DNA from: Chalara sp. BL73
Lineage: Eukaryota > Ascomycota > Leotiomycetes > Helotiales
Assembly: GCA_918026815.1 (NCBI GenBank)
Contig: CAKJVC010000150.1
Span: 124,001 to 188,000 of the forward strand
Length of the DNA stretch: 64,000 bases
Direction: 5' to 3'
In this document: in pieces, positions 19,491 to 31,267 of the stretch
Numbering within the stretch: position 1 is the stretch's first letter
Layout: each line of letters starts with the position of its first letter
The notes under the pieces: generated by a model
Databases searched by the model: none
Seen by the model: the letters and a program-made list of their open reading frames with translations, nothing else
Told to the model about the DNA's origin: nothing
Made by a program: the position numbers and the translations under genes

Positions 19491-21316
19491 AGCAGCTTGA
19501 CAATAGCCTCACGCCCGTTCACGGCGGCCCATAACAGCGGCGTCCGGCCCTCTTTGTCCTTTGCCTCGGTGTCGGCGTCCTTCTCGAGCAGCAGCTTAAC
19601 AATAGTCGTGAACTCGTTTTGGGCCGCCCGCGATAACGGTGTCCGACCATCACAGCCGTTCGACTCGATATTTACTCCCTTCTCAAGAAAAAGCTTGGCG
19701 GTGGCATCGTGCCCGTTTACAGCAGCCCACCACAGCGGCGTCCAGCCATCAATACCGTTCGACTCGGTATTAGCTCCTCTCTTAAGAAGCAGCTTGACAA
19801 CGTCCTCGCCCTTGGTGGCATACAACAGCGGTGTCCCATCATAATTATCTTTTGTGTTGACGTCGACTTTGCCTGACTTAAGCAGCAGCTGGACAACGGC
19901 ATCGTGCCCGTTATGCACCGCCCACCACAGCAACGTCCGTCCATCTTTATCCTTTAAGTCTACCTCAACGTCGCTTCGAGCTAGTAGTATCTTGACAACC
20001 GCCTCATGACCACCCCTAACCGCATGCGATAACGCCGTTCGTCCGTCTTCATCCTTCAGGTCAGCATCAATGTCGCTTCGTGTCAGCAGCAGCCATACAA
20101 CGTCTTCGAGTCCTCTTTCTGCTGCGTGTAATAGTGCCGTCGGTTCCCCGAAATTCATTAAATTCGTTAGCGTGTCATCAAGATAGATCTCCCCTAGAGC
20201 GATGCTGTCACATATCCCGAGGTCGTTCGATTTCCGCATACGTGTCCTGCGCCTTGTTTGAATACACATCCTTCTCATAGGATATTGCGACGGTCTGAAT
20301 TTCCTTACATCAAGTCGTTCGAACTCTGAACTCTGAACTCTCTCAAATCGCTCCATTGTCAAAAATAAATCTCTCACGTAGATAGAGATCAACTTATCCT
20401 CCCCACCTCTTTCTTTACAATTAAGGATCGCGACCCCTAGTCCTTGACGACCTCTACCTATGAAACGGAGCTCCAAATGGATCCCTTTACTGCTCACAGT
20501 GAAAGGGCTATTAAAGGTATCAAACGGATTGAATTGGACGATGTTGTGGGAGCCGATGAATGCGGCCGGAGAGGTGGCCAGAAGTCCGCCGCGATTGTCG
20601 GAAGATTTCCATACGAAGAGACTGTGGTCATCCGAGATCCTCATGATTTCCTCCTGTAGTCTAATGAAAGCAGTTTCTCTTTCTCCGTAGATCAGCGGCA
20701 TGTTGATGCCAAATATGCCCATTAAGCAATAGGCACGATCCTCAATTCTCTTTGTTTCTCTCTCCGCAGCCCATGACATTCTTTGGGCGATACTAAACAT
20801 TTCAAGGTTGTCGTCTCCCGAGAGAATACTGATAGGTATGTCAGTACGGTCGGATACAATCTGTCGTAGGTCTGCCTTGGTCCCCAGTTCCTTCCAGTTC
20901 TCACCAAGAAATACTACCGTTGACGGAGCGATTAGCTCCTGAAGGGTCCATCCTCTGGTAAACCACCTGCTGTCCGAGAATTCTTTTTTCGACGGTACGT
21001 CGGCAAGATACGCGTAGCATACCTCAGCTTCTAGGTACCAATGGTACATAGAGTTGATCGCTTCGGAGAGCTCTGCGCTGCTTGTCTTATCAATACAGCA
21101 GGTATCGACCCAAACATAATCGAACCCACCTGCCGCGGCAACGGAACAAGCCTTCTTGATCTTTTCATAATCGCTCCTTCCTTCCGCATCCCCACGTTCA
21201 ATATCTTGGAAGGTAGTCTCATCGGAACCCCACGTATGTGAAAGGATTGCGTACGGTGGGATATTGTTGCCTCCGAATTCTTCAAGCTTGCGGTTGGTTG
21301 TTTTAAGCAGACGCAT
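18062..21316 (-). CDS. HET domain-ankyrin repeat protein
   Basis: A single open exon. The likely start is the Met at 21316 (MRLLKTTNRKLEEFGGNNIP), giving about 1084 aa; the frame extends 30 codons further upstream. The HET domain occupies about the first 150 residues: YAILSHTWG, FDYVWVDTCCIDK and WFTRGWTLQELIAP are all present, as in HET-E/HET-D-type incompatibility proteins. A linker continues to about residue 395. From there about 21 ankyrin repeats run to the C-terminus with no NACHT or NB-ARC domain between. The last 14 (WTPLLxAAQNGHEAVARLLL units) are nearly identical; the first seven are diverged. HET domains trigger cell death on activation; the ankyrins would be the sensing part. No intron is needed. 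Confidence 0.88.
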   Translation of the reverse strand: MRLLKTTNRKLEEFGGNNIPPYAILSHTWGSDETTFQDIERGDAEGRSDYEKIKKACSVAAAGGFDYVWVDTCCIDKTSSAELSEAINSMYHWYLEAEVCYAYLADVPSKKEFSDSRWFTRGWTLQELIAPSTVVFLGENWKELGTKADLRQIVSDRTDIPISILSGDDNLEMFSIAQRMSWAAERETKRIEDRAYCLMGIFGINMPLIYGERETAFIRLQEEIMRISDDHSLFVWKSSDNRGGLLATSPAAFIGSHNIVQFNPFDTFNSPFTVSSKGIHLELRFIGRGRQGLGVAILNCKERGGEDKLISIYVRDLFLTMERFERVQSSEFERLDVRKFRPSQYPMRRMCIQTRRRTRMRKSNDLGICDSIALGEIYLDDTLTNLMNFGEPTALLHAAERGLEDVVWLLLTRSDIDADLKDEDGRTALSHAVRGGHEAVVKILLARSDVEVDLKDKDGRTLLWWAVHNGHDAVVQLLLKSGKVDVNTKDNYDGTPLLYATKGEDVVKLLLKRGANTESNGIDGWTPLWWAAVNGHDATAKLFLEKGVNIESNGCDGRTPLSRAAQNEFTTIVKLLLEKDADTEAKDKEGRTPLLWAAVNGREAIVKLLLEKGADFEAKDKVNGWTPLWIAAQNGHEAVARLLLKNGADLEAKDKFSWAPLSRAARNGHEAVARLLLENGADFEAKDKFSWTPLLRAAQSGHEAVARLLVEKGADLEVKGREYNWTPLLIAAQNGHVAVARLLLEKGADLEAKDKMNGWTPLLIAAQNGHEAVTRLLLEKGADLEAKDKFGWIPLLRAAQSGHEAVARLLLENGADPEAKDKANSWAPLWKAAQNGHKAVARLLLEKGADLEAKDKEYGLTPLLIATQNGHEAVARLLLENGADPEAKDKANSWTPLLIAAQSGHEAVARLLLEKSADLEAKDKFGWTPLLRAAQSGHEAVARLLLKNGADLEAKDKDYDCTPLLIAAQSGHEAVARLLLENGADLEAKDKFGWTPLLIAAQNGCGAVARLLLEDGADLEAKDKEYGLTPLLRAAQNGHEAVARLLLEKGADPKAKDKVNSFTPLLMAAQSGHEAVVRLLQSQQ

Positions 21317-21675
21317 TGCGTACAGGGTTCTCAAAGCAATGATAACTTGCAAGGGTGATATCCAGTTGTGTGGGGTACATTGTGCTAGAGGCCAAAATCT
21401 TGCCACTTATCCAAAAGGAACAGTGCTTCGGCAACCCCCGGCAGATATGCAAGCCATCAGCCTGATGACGGAGTCGTGACCAATTTCATCAACCTTTCTG
21501 GCTACGACATATTCGGCCTCCTTGAATACTGCCAAATCAAGCATCGCTCCTCAAGGCTCTTTTGGGTAAATCGCTCGCGGTTTGCGTCACCTGTTTTACA
21601 AGGAACCACGAGACTTTGCATTCACGTGATAAGCCATTGCGGCTTAGCCTTGCCCTAAGATCTCAAGTGCCCATG

Positions 21676-21852
21676 TGTCGGTCCACGGGGCCGGTTGTAA
21701 AACTGGATTTTGGGTATGTTTTTATGGTTGCAACATCTTGCTTGTTCTCTAACTAAGTGAATGAGGTCTAAAATACGGTATCGCTCCATATGCCATGTCA
21801 CGTGTCAAAGCCTGGATAGTTGCTATGCCATTATATTCCCTTAGTACCAACA
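21676..21852. repeat. LTR-like direct repeat R4, copy 2
   Basis: 177 bp, same orientation as 16702-16875 (TGTCGGTCCACGGGGCC start, TAGTACCAACA end). Confidence 0.7.
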
Positions 21853-22925
21853 AGGGGAGCCAGGCTGGAGCGGGATCGGGAGAAGGTGTAGGTTATCTTC
21901 CACAAAGCAATTGTCCTCGGCATCATACCATGCCCCGTGGCTAGCCAGATCAGTGGGCTTGTTTAGATCAGCGACCCCACCAACCAAGGCTGCAGCAGAA
22001 GAGGAGGCAGGTTTAGGTTCGAGGTCGTCAGCCTCACCATCTTGAAACACTACCGGTCTGTCTGCGAAAGGTCAGAGACTGCTGGCCATTTGGCTATGGA
22101 CAATGTGATTACCTCGAATTCCTTAGCCGTTGCCCCCGCTATTAATCGATATAGACTCTGCTAGATTGAAACGACTTCTACTTGTGTCGAAAGTCAGCTT
22201 GTCGAGACGCTTGAAAAGGTCTTCCGGGATATGGCCGGTAACTCCCCAAAATCTTTCCCGCAAATGTGGAGCCGGCATCTTTTTGAGGTTATGATTGGCG
22301 GGGCCATGATTGCGAACTGCGGTTTCCACAACAGATTAGGCATCTTCATTTCTGAAATATACTCAGATCGTACCTAGACCGCTGGTTCCACTATCTATGG
22401 GTTGGACTTCAAATTCACGCCCGTGATGCTCACTCTGCGATGCGGACTCGAGGCCGGTGCGATTGTCTATTGTATATTCTGTTTTCTGCGGCAATGCTGG
22501 TTGATTTCGAGAAATGGGGAGGCAAGCCCGCCGTGTTTCTGTGAAGCTGTGCTGATATGTGGCATGGGGTTCAAAAGGGGCTGCTTGAATTGTATAGTCC
22601 AAATGGATAGGAGCTATAAAGAAAAGCCTGAGAAATTGTGCAGAAAGGAAAGGTGAATACAGTTGCGAAAACTGTAAAATCAATTATTTGAACAAAATTA
22701 TGGCTTTTAGAGTAGGCATACTGTGGTGGTCAAAAAAATTAGGAAGTTTGGTGTCCATGGCGTACGCGTAGAGTGGGTGGGGCATGCACAAAAGACCAAA
22801 TGACAGTAATTTTTACCTAAAGTAGAGACTGCTTCTACTCGTCTGCGCCAAAATTGCAGTGCTGGCAAGTCAAATCTCTTTCGGGATAGACTGCAGGCAT
22901 ATGGGTTTCACCGCCCTTTTTATCC

Positions 22926-22953
22926 ATCCTTTGTATTGGCCAATACAAAGGAT
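22926..22953. other. Perfect 28-bp palindrome
   Basis: Arm ATCCTTTGTATTGG is followed directly by its complement, with no loop. It lies about 540 bp upstream of the NLR start, so it could be a dimer-binding site, a foldback remnant, or chance. Confidence 0.6.
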
Positions 22954-23108
22954 GCATAAAATGCTGCCCGTAGTATGTCAAGTAGGCCACCATTCTGCCT
23001 AATCAGCCTAACGATTCTGCCTCCTGACGAATGGTGGACGTGAGGCTAAGCAAGATCCTGAAACAGCAATGCATAAGGGAGCAAGTGCAAGTCCGTCAGT
23101 TATCATGT

Positions 23109-23125
23109 CCCCCCCCCCCCCCCCC
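23109..23125. repeat. Poly-C tract (17 C)
   Basis: An uninterrupted homopolymer of 17 cytosines, 365 bp upstream of the NLR start. The count may be affected by sequencing error. Confidence 0.7.
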
Positions 23126-23489
23126 ATCTCGCCCCAACAATTGTGTGTCGCCGAGCGAAGTTTCTCCTCGAACTGAGCTGATGCAGGCAGCTGTGAATAT
23201 CGTACGGATTTTCGCTGTTAATTCACTACCCCCTGATCTGTGACTGGATTTAGGTGGCCGTCTTCACGTGAGCTGCGTCACTCTACTGTCAACTGTATTT
23301 GTATTCGCTCAACCCACGCAGCTGTCGTCCCCCCAACCCAACAAACTATGTAAGCCTCACACAAAATTCTGAGTTTACGCCATCGTCGATGTTGTTAGTT
23401 AACCCAAGTTAGCTATTGGCTTATTTTGTATGCCGCGATCACTGATTTGACTACCTCGCAGAGCCACCTGAGCGTATTTTTGGCAGAAG

Positions 23490-26400
23490 ATGAGCCTCTC
23501 AGCGAATTCGTTTGAGGTCGTTCTCGCGGACTTTAAAAAAAACCTCACGACGGGAGAACTGCAGGATTTCCAGTTCGTGACGCTGAAAGATGTCCAAGAA
23601 ACTGTGCTTCGCATTCAGAAAGACCAGGAGAGCTTGAAAGGGATGATGAATATGGCTCGTTTCGAATTATTTCTTGAAGCGATGAACCAATTCGGAAACG
23701 TGATAGAAGTGTTTTTAAACGCTGACATTTTCGTTGCTTTTGTGTGGGGCCCTTTGAAGTTTGTTCTGCAGGTAATAGTTCTTTTTATTTTCGGGCACCA
23801 TTTTATTGGTATTTTAAAATGATTGCGAAGCATAACTGTTCCTTTTAAGTTTCTTATATTTGCAATATTATACTGACAGGTAAAGTTGATTAGACTGCAA
23901 GCACATGTGCTGACAGTTTCGAGTCTATACTTGACGCTTATAGTCAGATTGGGGAACACATGCCACTTTTGGAGCAGTATCAGTCTCTGTTCAGTACCAA
24001 ACTTTACATGATTCGCGTTCTTGCTCTCATATATGCCGATATCCTTAAGTTTCACAAGAAAGCGGTACGCATGTTTAGGGGGAAAAGTAAGCATTTGATG
24101 GTCATTGACAAATACATCTGACCACTTTGTAGCTGAGGTCTGGCGACAATTATTTCGTTCCATCTGGAAAGACTTCGAGACACGGTTCAAAGGACTACTC
24201 GAGTGTCTCAGGTTACATAGGCAGCTTATCGTTGAGCAAGCAGGGCTTTTGCATTTTGAAGAATCGCAGAGCAACAGTCAAGAGGCACTTGCTTATATCC
24301 AGCAGTATGAGCAAGACAGATTGGAAAAGTTGGAGCGACTTAAAAAGCAAGAACAGAATGAGAGAAACCGGAAATATCTTGCAGTCTTAGATTGGTTTTC
24401 AGCAGCACAGAGTACTACCGCAGATCATGAAACTTTTCGTGAGATACGGACTCCATATGCGGGAAGTGGATGCTGGATATTGAAGCACGAAAAGATTCAG
24501 AATTGGAAAGAAATGGATACTCCAGTTTCGTCAATTCTGTGGGTGAATGGAATACCCGGAGCAGGTACGCTACTTTTTATTATATAATTAGATTTTATAC
24601 CGAATAGCGCTGCTAAATTTAGCCAAGGAAAAACAATTCTTGCTTCAGTTATTATAGACAGTTGTTTGCAGGATACTTCACGCACTACAAGCTATTTTTA
24701 TTGCCGAGAAGACGACCCAGAAAAAAATGACTGCATTTCGATATTCCGGGGTTTGCTAAGCCAGCTTTTGAATCATTGTCGAAAGCTTATTCCGTACTGC
24801 TATGAAAAGTACCTTTCTAGTAGGGAGCCTAACTTAACTTCTCCGGCTCTCGCCGAGCAATTGTTGCAACTTTTCGTTGAGAAGATCCCTAGGCAATTTA
24901 TCGTAATCGACGGCTTAGATAGCTGCAATCCAGCACAGCGGAAGCTGGTTTTAACATTCTTTAACTCAATAGTAAATCTATGTAGTGAACAAGAATCGGG
25001 GAAGCTGCGAGTGCTTTTTGTCAGTCAAGATTTCCCTGACATTGAAATAGCCCTTCAGACAGCCGACGTTATGAAACTTCGTCCGGAGGATAATAGGAAT
25101 GATATCAAGATATATGTCCATAATTGGTCAAAGAAAATCAAAGAAAAGTTTCATCTTAACGACGAACAGATTAAGTTCATCCAAAATTCAACTCCGTTTA
25201 GGTCGCAAGGTAGTCTCAAGCCGAACGAGGAGCTCGAGTGTCGCTGATTATTTATAGGGATGTTCCTTTTCGCAAAACTAGTGATGGAAGATCTACACGC
25301 GCAAATGACTCAGATGGATCTATTGAGGAAAATTGAGCTATACCATTTCCCGGAAGGATTAGAAAATGTGTAGGTTTAACTCGATTTACATCCTCGCTAC
25401 GTGCGCAGCATGCTGAGCACTCAAACTTACTTTTGTAATATTTTGTCAACTATTTAATGTTTTAACTACAACAGTCTAGCTAACTTTAGTTATAGTTACG
25501 AAAAGATACTCCGTTGTCTGGAGCGAAGCCTAGTGTCTAAGCAATGGGACATTACCCGTAAACTCCTAGGCTGGATAGTTTGCGCCAAGAGACCGCTTAA
25601 ATGGCAAGAAATACAAGCTGCGCTCTCTATAAATGCAGATGAGCAGACGGTCGATTTTGACAAAAGAAGATTGCAAAGCAATATTAAGGAGTACTGCGGC
25701 CCATTGATCCAAGTATTATGTGGAGATCGTGTGGAACTCGTGCATACTACTGCAAAAATGTAATTTTGCTCTCCCATTCACAATTATTTCATGCATACTT
25801 ATACCTGAAACAGGTACCTCAAAATAAGTAAGTACGTTCGTCCCTCAGCTGTCGAATGTAGCTTAGCAGCACTTTGTCTTCGGTATTTGACATTTGAGTG
25901 CTTCGATGACGAAGTCCACCCGGATGATTTACAGTTTTTCGCCACCAGGGGCTTCCTTTCCTTTCAAGACTACGCCGCCGCAATGTGGCACCAGCACATC
26001 CGTGCCATTATCAAGACACCAATGACCGAATTCTCCACATATCCCGAGTCGCAAGCCGCGCTGCTCGAGCTCGAGCTAGGCTTGGTGGATTTCTCTAGCC
26101 GGTACGAGCAAGAAATCTTACAGCCTTCAATTCTCCCTGAAGCCGAGGAAGACTGCGAGCCATTCAAAGCCTACCCACTCTATGCAAAATTGGTCCATGT
26201 CTGGAACCACATCTACCAACAGGATAGAAACGGCCCTGAAACAAGGAAAGAGACCGGCATTGAATCGCTCGATAAAGCAATTATGCGCAATCGCGAAGTG
26301 CTCGAAACGCTTGCCTCTTCCAGTCTCGACAAAGATATCAACATTTTATACGGCGAGAAGCACTTTAAGTGCCCGCGCTCGACCTGCTTTTACTTCCACG

Positions 26401-29400
26401 AGGGCTTCAAGGATGCGACGTTTCGCGAGCAACATATTAATCGCCATGATCGGCCCTTCAGCTGCTACTTCCCCGACTGCAGCGTAGCTGAGTTTGGGTT
26501 CTCCTGCAACAAAGATCTCGAGAAGCATAAGAAGTTGTTCCACTACGAGATCGCAGACCAAGTGAACTCGTTCAATGCGCAGACGAAGCCGAATGCCGCG
26601 AGGTTCTGGGGGTGCACACTGTGCGGCAAAGGGTTTACGAGGGCCTTTCACCTACGTCTTCATTTGAAAAGCCACGCGGTTAAGAGACCCTTCAAGTGTA
26701 AGGTGTGTGGGAACGCTTTTATGAGACCCATTCACTGCAAACGTCATGAGAAACTTCATTTGGGGAGGCTTGGACAGCAAATGGTAGAATCTTCGATAAG
26801 TCTCTGGGATTCTCACGCAGACTCACCCGAACCTCGCGAAGAACCTGAGCAGTCGCAGAACCCTCAGTCAAAAAACTACAGCCAAATGGCTTCAAATGCT
26901 CATTTCTCTCCTCAGGCGGTCGACCAACCCACGGGAAAAGATCTAATAGGCGATCTAGAGTCTGTCGCGGACCTATCCACAAAATACGAAAGGTCTGGCC
27001 ACTCGCAGCGTAGTCAAACAGAAGACTGCATCCAAAGTGTTCAATTTTACTCTCATACGGATGAAGGATATGCGTCAATAACAACCATATCCAAAGCACA
27101 ACACACAGAGGATCTGGATTCGGATAGCGCTAGTACAGTGTATTCGGACGCATCGAGCCTTCTAGCCTCGGCAAAAGAGGGCTATATATCCGAATTGGCG
27201 AATGACTTACTGCGCATATTCCCCTCTGACAAACCTGATAGTCAGACCCTGGAAAGGATTTCTATGGTTCTTCCTCGGCTGCTTAAAGCCTTTGCTCTTA
27301 AAGTTGGTCAACATCAGCCAACTCAGATGCATCGTGATGTTATGGTTTTTATCCATAAGTATCGAAAGTGAGCTTTAGTTTCCTATTTGTGATTCGTCTG
27401 CAGTCTGGTCCGGAAACTCGACGCTAACCTAGATCACCGCTCAGTGATATAGTTAAATACATCGATGACAAGTGTTACCGTGTGGATGAGAGCCCTTCGG
27501 GCGTAGAGGCCTGCCTCTCTGATAAAATGTCCGTAGGTGAAATCATGAGCAATTGGTGGGAGAGAACTTTAGAGGAACCTGGAGATGAACTTATTCCTAA
27601 CGAAGCCCCTATTGAAGATGGAATGAACGGCTGGAACAGCCTAGAGGACCAGGAAGACTTCCACTATGCAAACGTAGAAGGCTTGGGAGTTCAGGGCGAC
27701 TACGACTGCCAGAGAGACGGACGAGATATCGTAGAAAATAGCGAAGAAATCACCCCGACTAAAATTCTTGCCTATAGGAATTTCATTTCCAAAACTCCGG
27801 CGTACGAATGGCTTCTTACAAGTTTACTGAAAGAGTTCCTTTTAGTTCCAGCAGAGCCAAATTATATGGACTTTATTAGACAGGAGATCGTTAAATCTCT
27901 ACCACCATCTCGCAGAGTCAGCAGAAAGATATCCGCGGATGTTTACACAATGCTTTTCGAATTAGAGTGGGATCCACTGGCGTTTACCGAGGACCAGGCG
28001 TACAAGGGAGAGCCACATGAGGCCGTCGGGATAGCTATAACCCTGACCGGATCTGCTATAGATGCGCAAGCGCTGACTTGTGCACAATACCTGCGCCAGA
28101 CCTGGCCATCAACTGGAGAGTATATTATGCAGCTAGTTCAAGATGTGATCCGGAGTGGATCTGGCTATAGGGTCCCACCACGTAGGTTTTCAAGCTCCAA
28201 GACAGCTATTTCTTGTCCTAATCTGATATTTTTAGGTGATTTACCCGATAAAACTAAACTCACTGCCTGGATTCGCGAGTCAACTTTCGTGGTGGAGGCA
28301 TTTGGAACAGCAGAATCCGTAGCAGAGATCGGGGAACAGCTTGGATGGCTCGGTGCTGCTCTTCGTTCGTCCAAGTATGATCTTGGAGTCTGTTACTGCA
28401 GACCACTCATACACTTCGAAGATGTTGCATCCCAAAAGATAGGAACTTTTCGCAAGATTCGTTTCTCGTTCCAGGAAAAGGAAAAATACCCCGAACCTTC
28501 CAATGGTCAATGCTGGCATGACTTATTCAGGAATCCGGTTGTCGTTGAGGGCTTCCCAATACCACGGAGGTCCGAAATTGAAACAGGCCTTGAGATTCCG
28601 CTTCATATAATGGCAGGGTTAGCTCAATCACAGCGTGTAAATACCTTTGATGGAAAGGTTTTCATCAAAGGGTTTTCGACAATGCTAGTTCTGATAAAGA
28701 AGTGTGCAAACCTGATTATCTGGCATTTGCTGTATAACAAGGATGGGAGCCGTATATCCTATCTAGATAATACCGTCTCTTATGGAGAAAACACTAGTGT
28801 TTCTGATGTAGAAAAGGCCAGACATGTCCTTGGATGGTGTTCGGAAGTCAAATATTACGCTGGTAGGAACAATTTTTAAGTTAAATAAGGTATTTCTACT
28901 GACATATACCGTTTTACAGGGGCTGCGGATGCCACTTATACTATAAGAAGGTCAGGGCTTAAACGGTCTCAAGCAGGCGTCCTTGGAAGCGTTCAAGTCT
29001 TTGGAGGACATATCGTCACCGACAGCTTCCCATTCGGAATCGGTCAAAAAGATATACCAGTTCGTTTATCACGAGGTGGCTATATAGCAAGGCTCAAGTG
29101 GATCTCTAAGAAATATGTTGTGCTCTGGGATGAGCACGATAAACGAGGTTGGTTGGTCAACGGCACCAGCACTTTGTTACACCTCCTCCGAGCATCACTG
29201 GAGTATGACCTTACCGACAATTTCAAGTCTGTATTTCAATTCGAGCCAGGGAAAATGCAGGAAGCGTCTATATTACACACAGCTGGCTCCGCCATCGAGG
29301 TACTTATAAACCCCTCAAACAAGAATCTTGTAATATATCCGGAGAAAACAGGCTATATCCGTATTGAGGACCGAATTGAGCAATTCTATGACATTCTAGA

Positions 29401-31267
29401 GAAGATAATAGACCACCAAGCTAAAATCGCTGGGCCGGGTGGCGTGAATTTAAAATCTACACCTCAAAAGCACCTCGAAGGCTGGGATTTTAGGGATCTG
29501 GCTACTTGCCGTGACCCCTTTTATCCTTACGTGGCCAAGTTTCAACCACCTGCTAAAAACTGGATTGATCTTATCAGAAGTACACACGCAATTACTTTGT
29601 TTGGACGTGGATTTGGTGAGATTTTCCAGCCCGCTGGGTCAAACCTATGCGACTACTGGGCTGCACTGCCAAAGGATAAATACTATCTCGCCGCAAGCGT
29701 TTCAGACCTTATAGACATCATGAACATGGATGGTGACCAAAACTCGTGCCCAATGAAGCTCGGCGGCAACGTAATTTGGTATAATCCGGAGGGGATCTTT
29801 GAACCGTGCCAATGTACCAGCGAGGGAGAGGGAGAGCACTCTGATCTGGCCCAAGCCCTTCTGTCTTCGAAGTTCCACAAAATCTTGCCCAAAAAAGATT
29901 TGATTCCATTAGAAGATCATTGCGATGGTGCCGTGATATTCGGTCACAATATGAATTTCGAATGGTTTTGGAAATATAACGGAGATCCTGAAGAAGGGGA
30001 GTCGTCGACTTCGCCCGCGTCGTCTTCTGCGTCACCTGAGACCCATTTTCACGATAGTGGGATCAGTTTGGACTCACCAGCTGCCAAGCCAAGTGGAGAC
30101 TTAGCGGGCTTAAACCCTCAGCAAGCACTAAATGAAAGATTATTTAGAAGGCAACTTTCTGACTATACCATTCCGGAATCTTCCAAACCAAACAAAATCG
30201 ATACGCAAATTACCACCGCACTTTCACCTCAACCAGAAACTCTCACTCCTAGTCATTACGCAGTAGGTATAGTATGTGCATTAGACAAAGAACTCCTAGC
30301 GGTTCGCTCCCTGTTTGACAGAAGGCATGCGGATCTAGAAATTGCTTCAGACGATACTAATCACTATGCGTTGGGTGTTATTGGACAGCACAACGTCGTT
30401 ACTGCATGTCTCCCATCTGGGGAGTATGGTACTAATCCTGCTGCTGATGTAGCATCTCACATGAGAAGGAGCTTTCCGAAAATTAAGTTCTGCCTCTTGG
30501 TTGGGATTGGAGGCGGCGTGCCTTCTGAGGAGAATGATATCCGACTTGGCGATGTCGTTGTGAGCCAGCCAACAGACACTCACCCAGGTGTTGTGCAGTA
30601 CGATCTCGGCAAAGCTCTCGAAAACGGCATTTTCCAAGGAACGGGATGCTTACAACGACCGCCACGATTTCTGATGACGGCCATAAGCAGTTTGAGGTCT
30701 GACCCCGATCTCTCTCCAACGCCGCTTCAACCTTATATCAATGAAATTGAAGCACGGAGTCCAAAATATAGGCATCAAGGGCAAGAACAAGATAAGCTAT
30801 TTGCGGCCGAGTATGTGCATAACCCAGCTCATAAGACATGTGAGCCTTGCGATGGGCCTCAAATCCGAAGAAAACCTCGACTTTCCAATCACCCAAATAT
30901 TCATTATGGCTTGATCGCATCTGGAAATCAAGTCATGAAAAATGCACAGATTAGAGATCGCTTGGGCAGGGAGCATAACGTTTTCTGCTTCGAAATGGAG
31001 GCAGCGGGAGTCGCGAACACATTTCCGTACCTCGTGATCCGAGGAATTTGTGACTATTCGGACTCCCACAAGAACAAACAGTGGCAGGAATACGGCGCGG
31101 CGACGGCCGCCGCCTATGCTAAACTGCTTCTCTCAGCTGTGAGAAACTCGAATGATATGGAGAGTATACCAGCGACTTTGAATAAGACCAAGGGGAAAAA
31201 ACGGGCTACGCCGTTTTCGGCAGTGGCGAAATTTCCTTCCCCGAAAAAACCTCGAGGAGATCGATGA
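23490..31267 (+). CDS. Giant NLR: STAND N-terminus-NACHT-C2H2-middle region-PNP_UDP
   Basis: Ten exons by splice signal and phase: 23490-23771, 23894-24086, 24133-24564, 24628-25209, 25258-25369, 25490-25759, 25814-27367, 27445-28181, 28236-28862 and 28920-31267, or 7137 nt (2378 aa). Residues 1-290 are a helical N-terminal region like those preceding fungal NACHT domains. The P-loop GIPGAGKT (about 298-305) is rebuilt across an intron; Walker B is [10 protein letters not shown] (about 392). Two to three C2H2 fingers lie at about 805-940 ([34 protein letters not shown]). A disordered stretch and a conserved region follow ([14 protein letters not shown], about 1490; [10 protein letters not shown]). 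The PNP_UDP-type domain is at about 2040-2340 ([32 protein letters not shown]), with a basic tail KKGKKRA. The 27368-27444 intron (GTGAGC...CAG, phase 2) is what joins the zinc-finger and PNP halves; two adjacent genes is the alternative. The paralogous pseudogene supports one gene. Confidence 0.8.

Larger units (their letters stand above)
21853..23489. other. Upstream region of the giant NLR, with weak minus-strand exons
   Basis: Minus-strand frames at 22363-22683, 22123-22329 and 21841-22050 could be exons of one unknown gene (REFEVQPIDSGTSGLG; HIPEDLFKRLDKLTFD), but they share no domain I know, and a stop lies between the first two. The rest has no gene. A sequence at about 22722 (CTGTGGTGGTCAAAAAAATT) looks like a Tc1/pogo-type terminus, but no matching second end was found. 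Confidence 0.3.

Noticed and set aside
18129..19844. Long plus-strand frames rich in Ser/Ala (SFASRSAPFSSSSLATA repeats)
   Set aside because: They are exact shadows of the ankyrin array on the minus strand; the periodicity comes from the ankyrin repeat.
16702..21852. A complete LTR retrotransposon bounded by R4
   Set aside because: The interior holds a host HET-ankyrin gene and no gag-pol; the flanks lack a matching target duplication.
22722..22760. Tc1/pogo-type terminal sequence
   Set aside because: Only one end was found and no transposase frame is nearby.
23031..23243. 70-codon frame with a Pro tract
   Set aside because: The Pro run is simply the poly-C tract; no start context or domain.
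28182..28235. Treating the 54-nt interval as coding
   Set aside because: It has consensus splice ends and the dead paralogue has an intron-like interval at the same position; I kept it as an intron but note it is in frame.
23490..31267. Two separate genes split near 27371/27482
   Set aside because: The 77-nt gap has a GTGAGC donor and a CTCAG acceptor with matching phase, and coding-like sequence ([13 protein letters not shown]) lies before the Met at 27482; kept as one gene, with the alternative stated.
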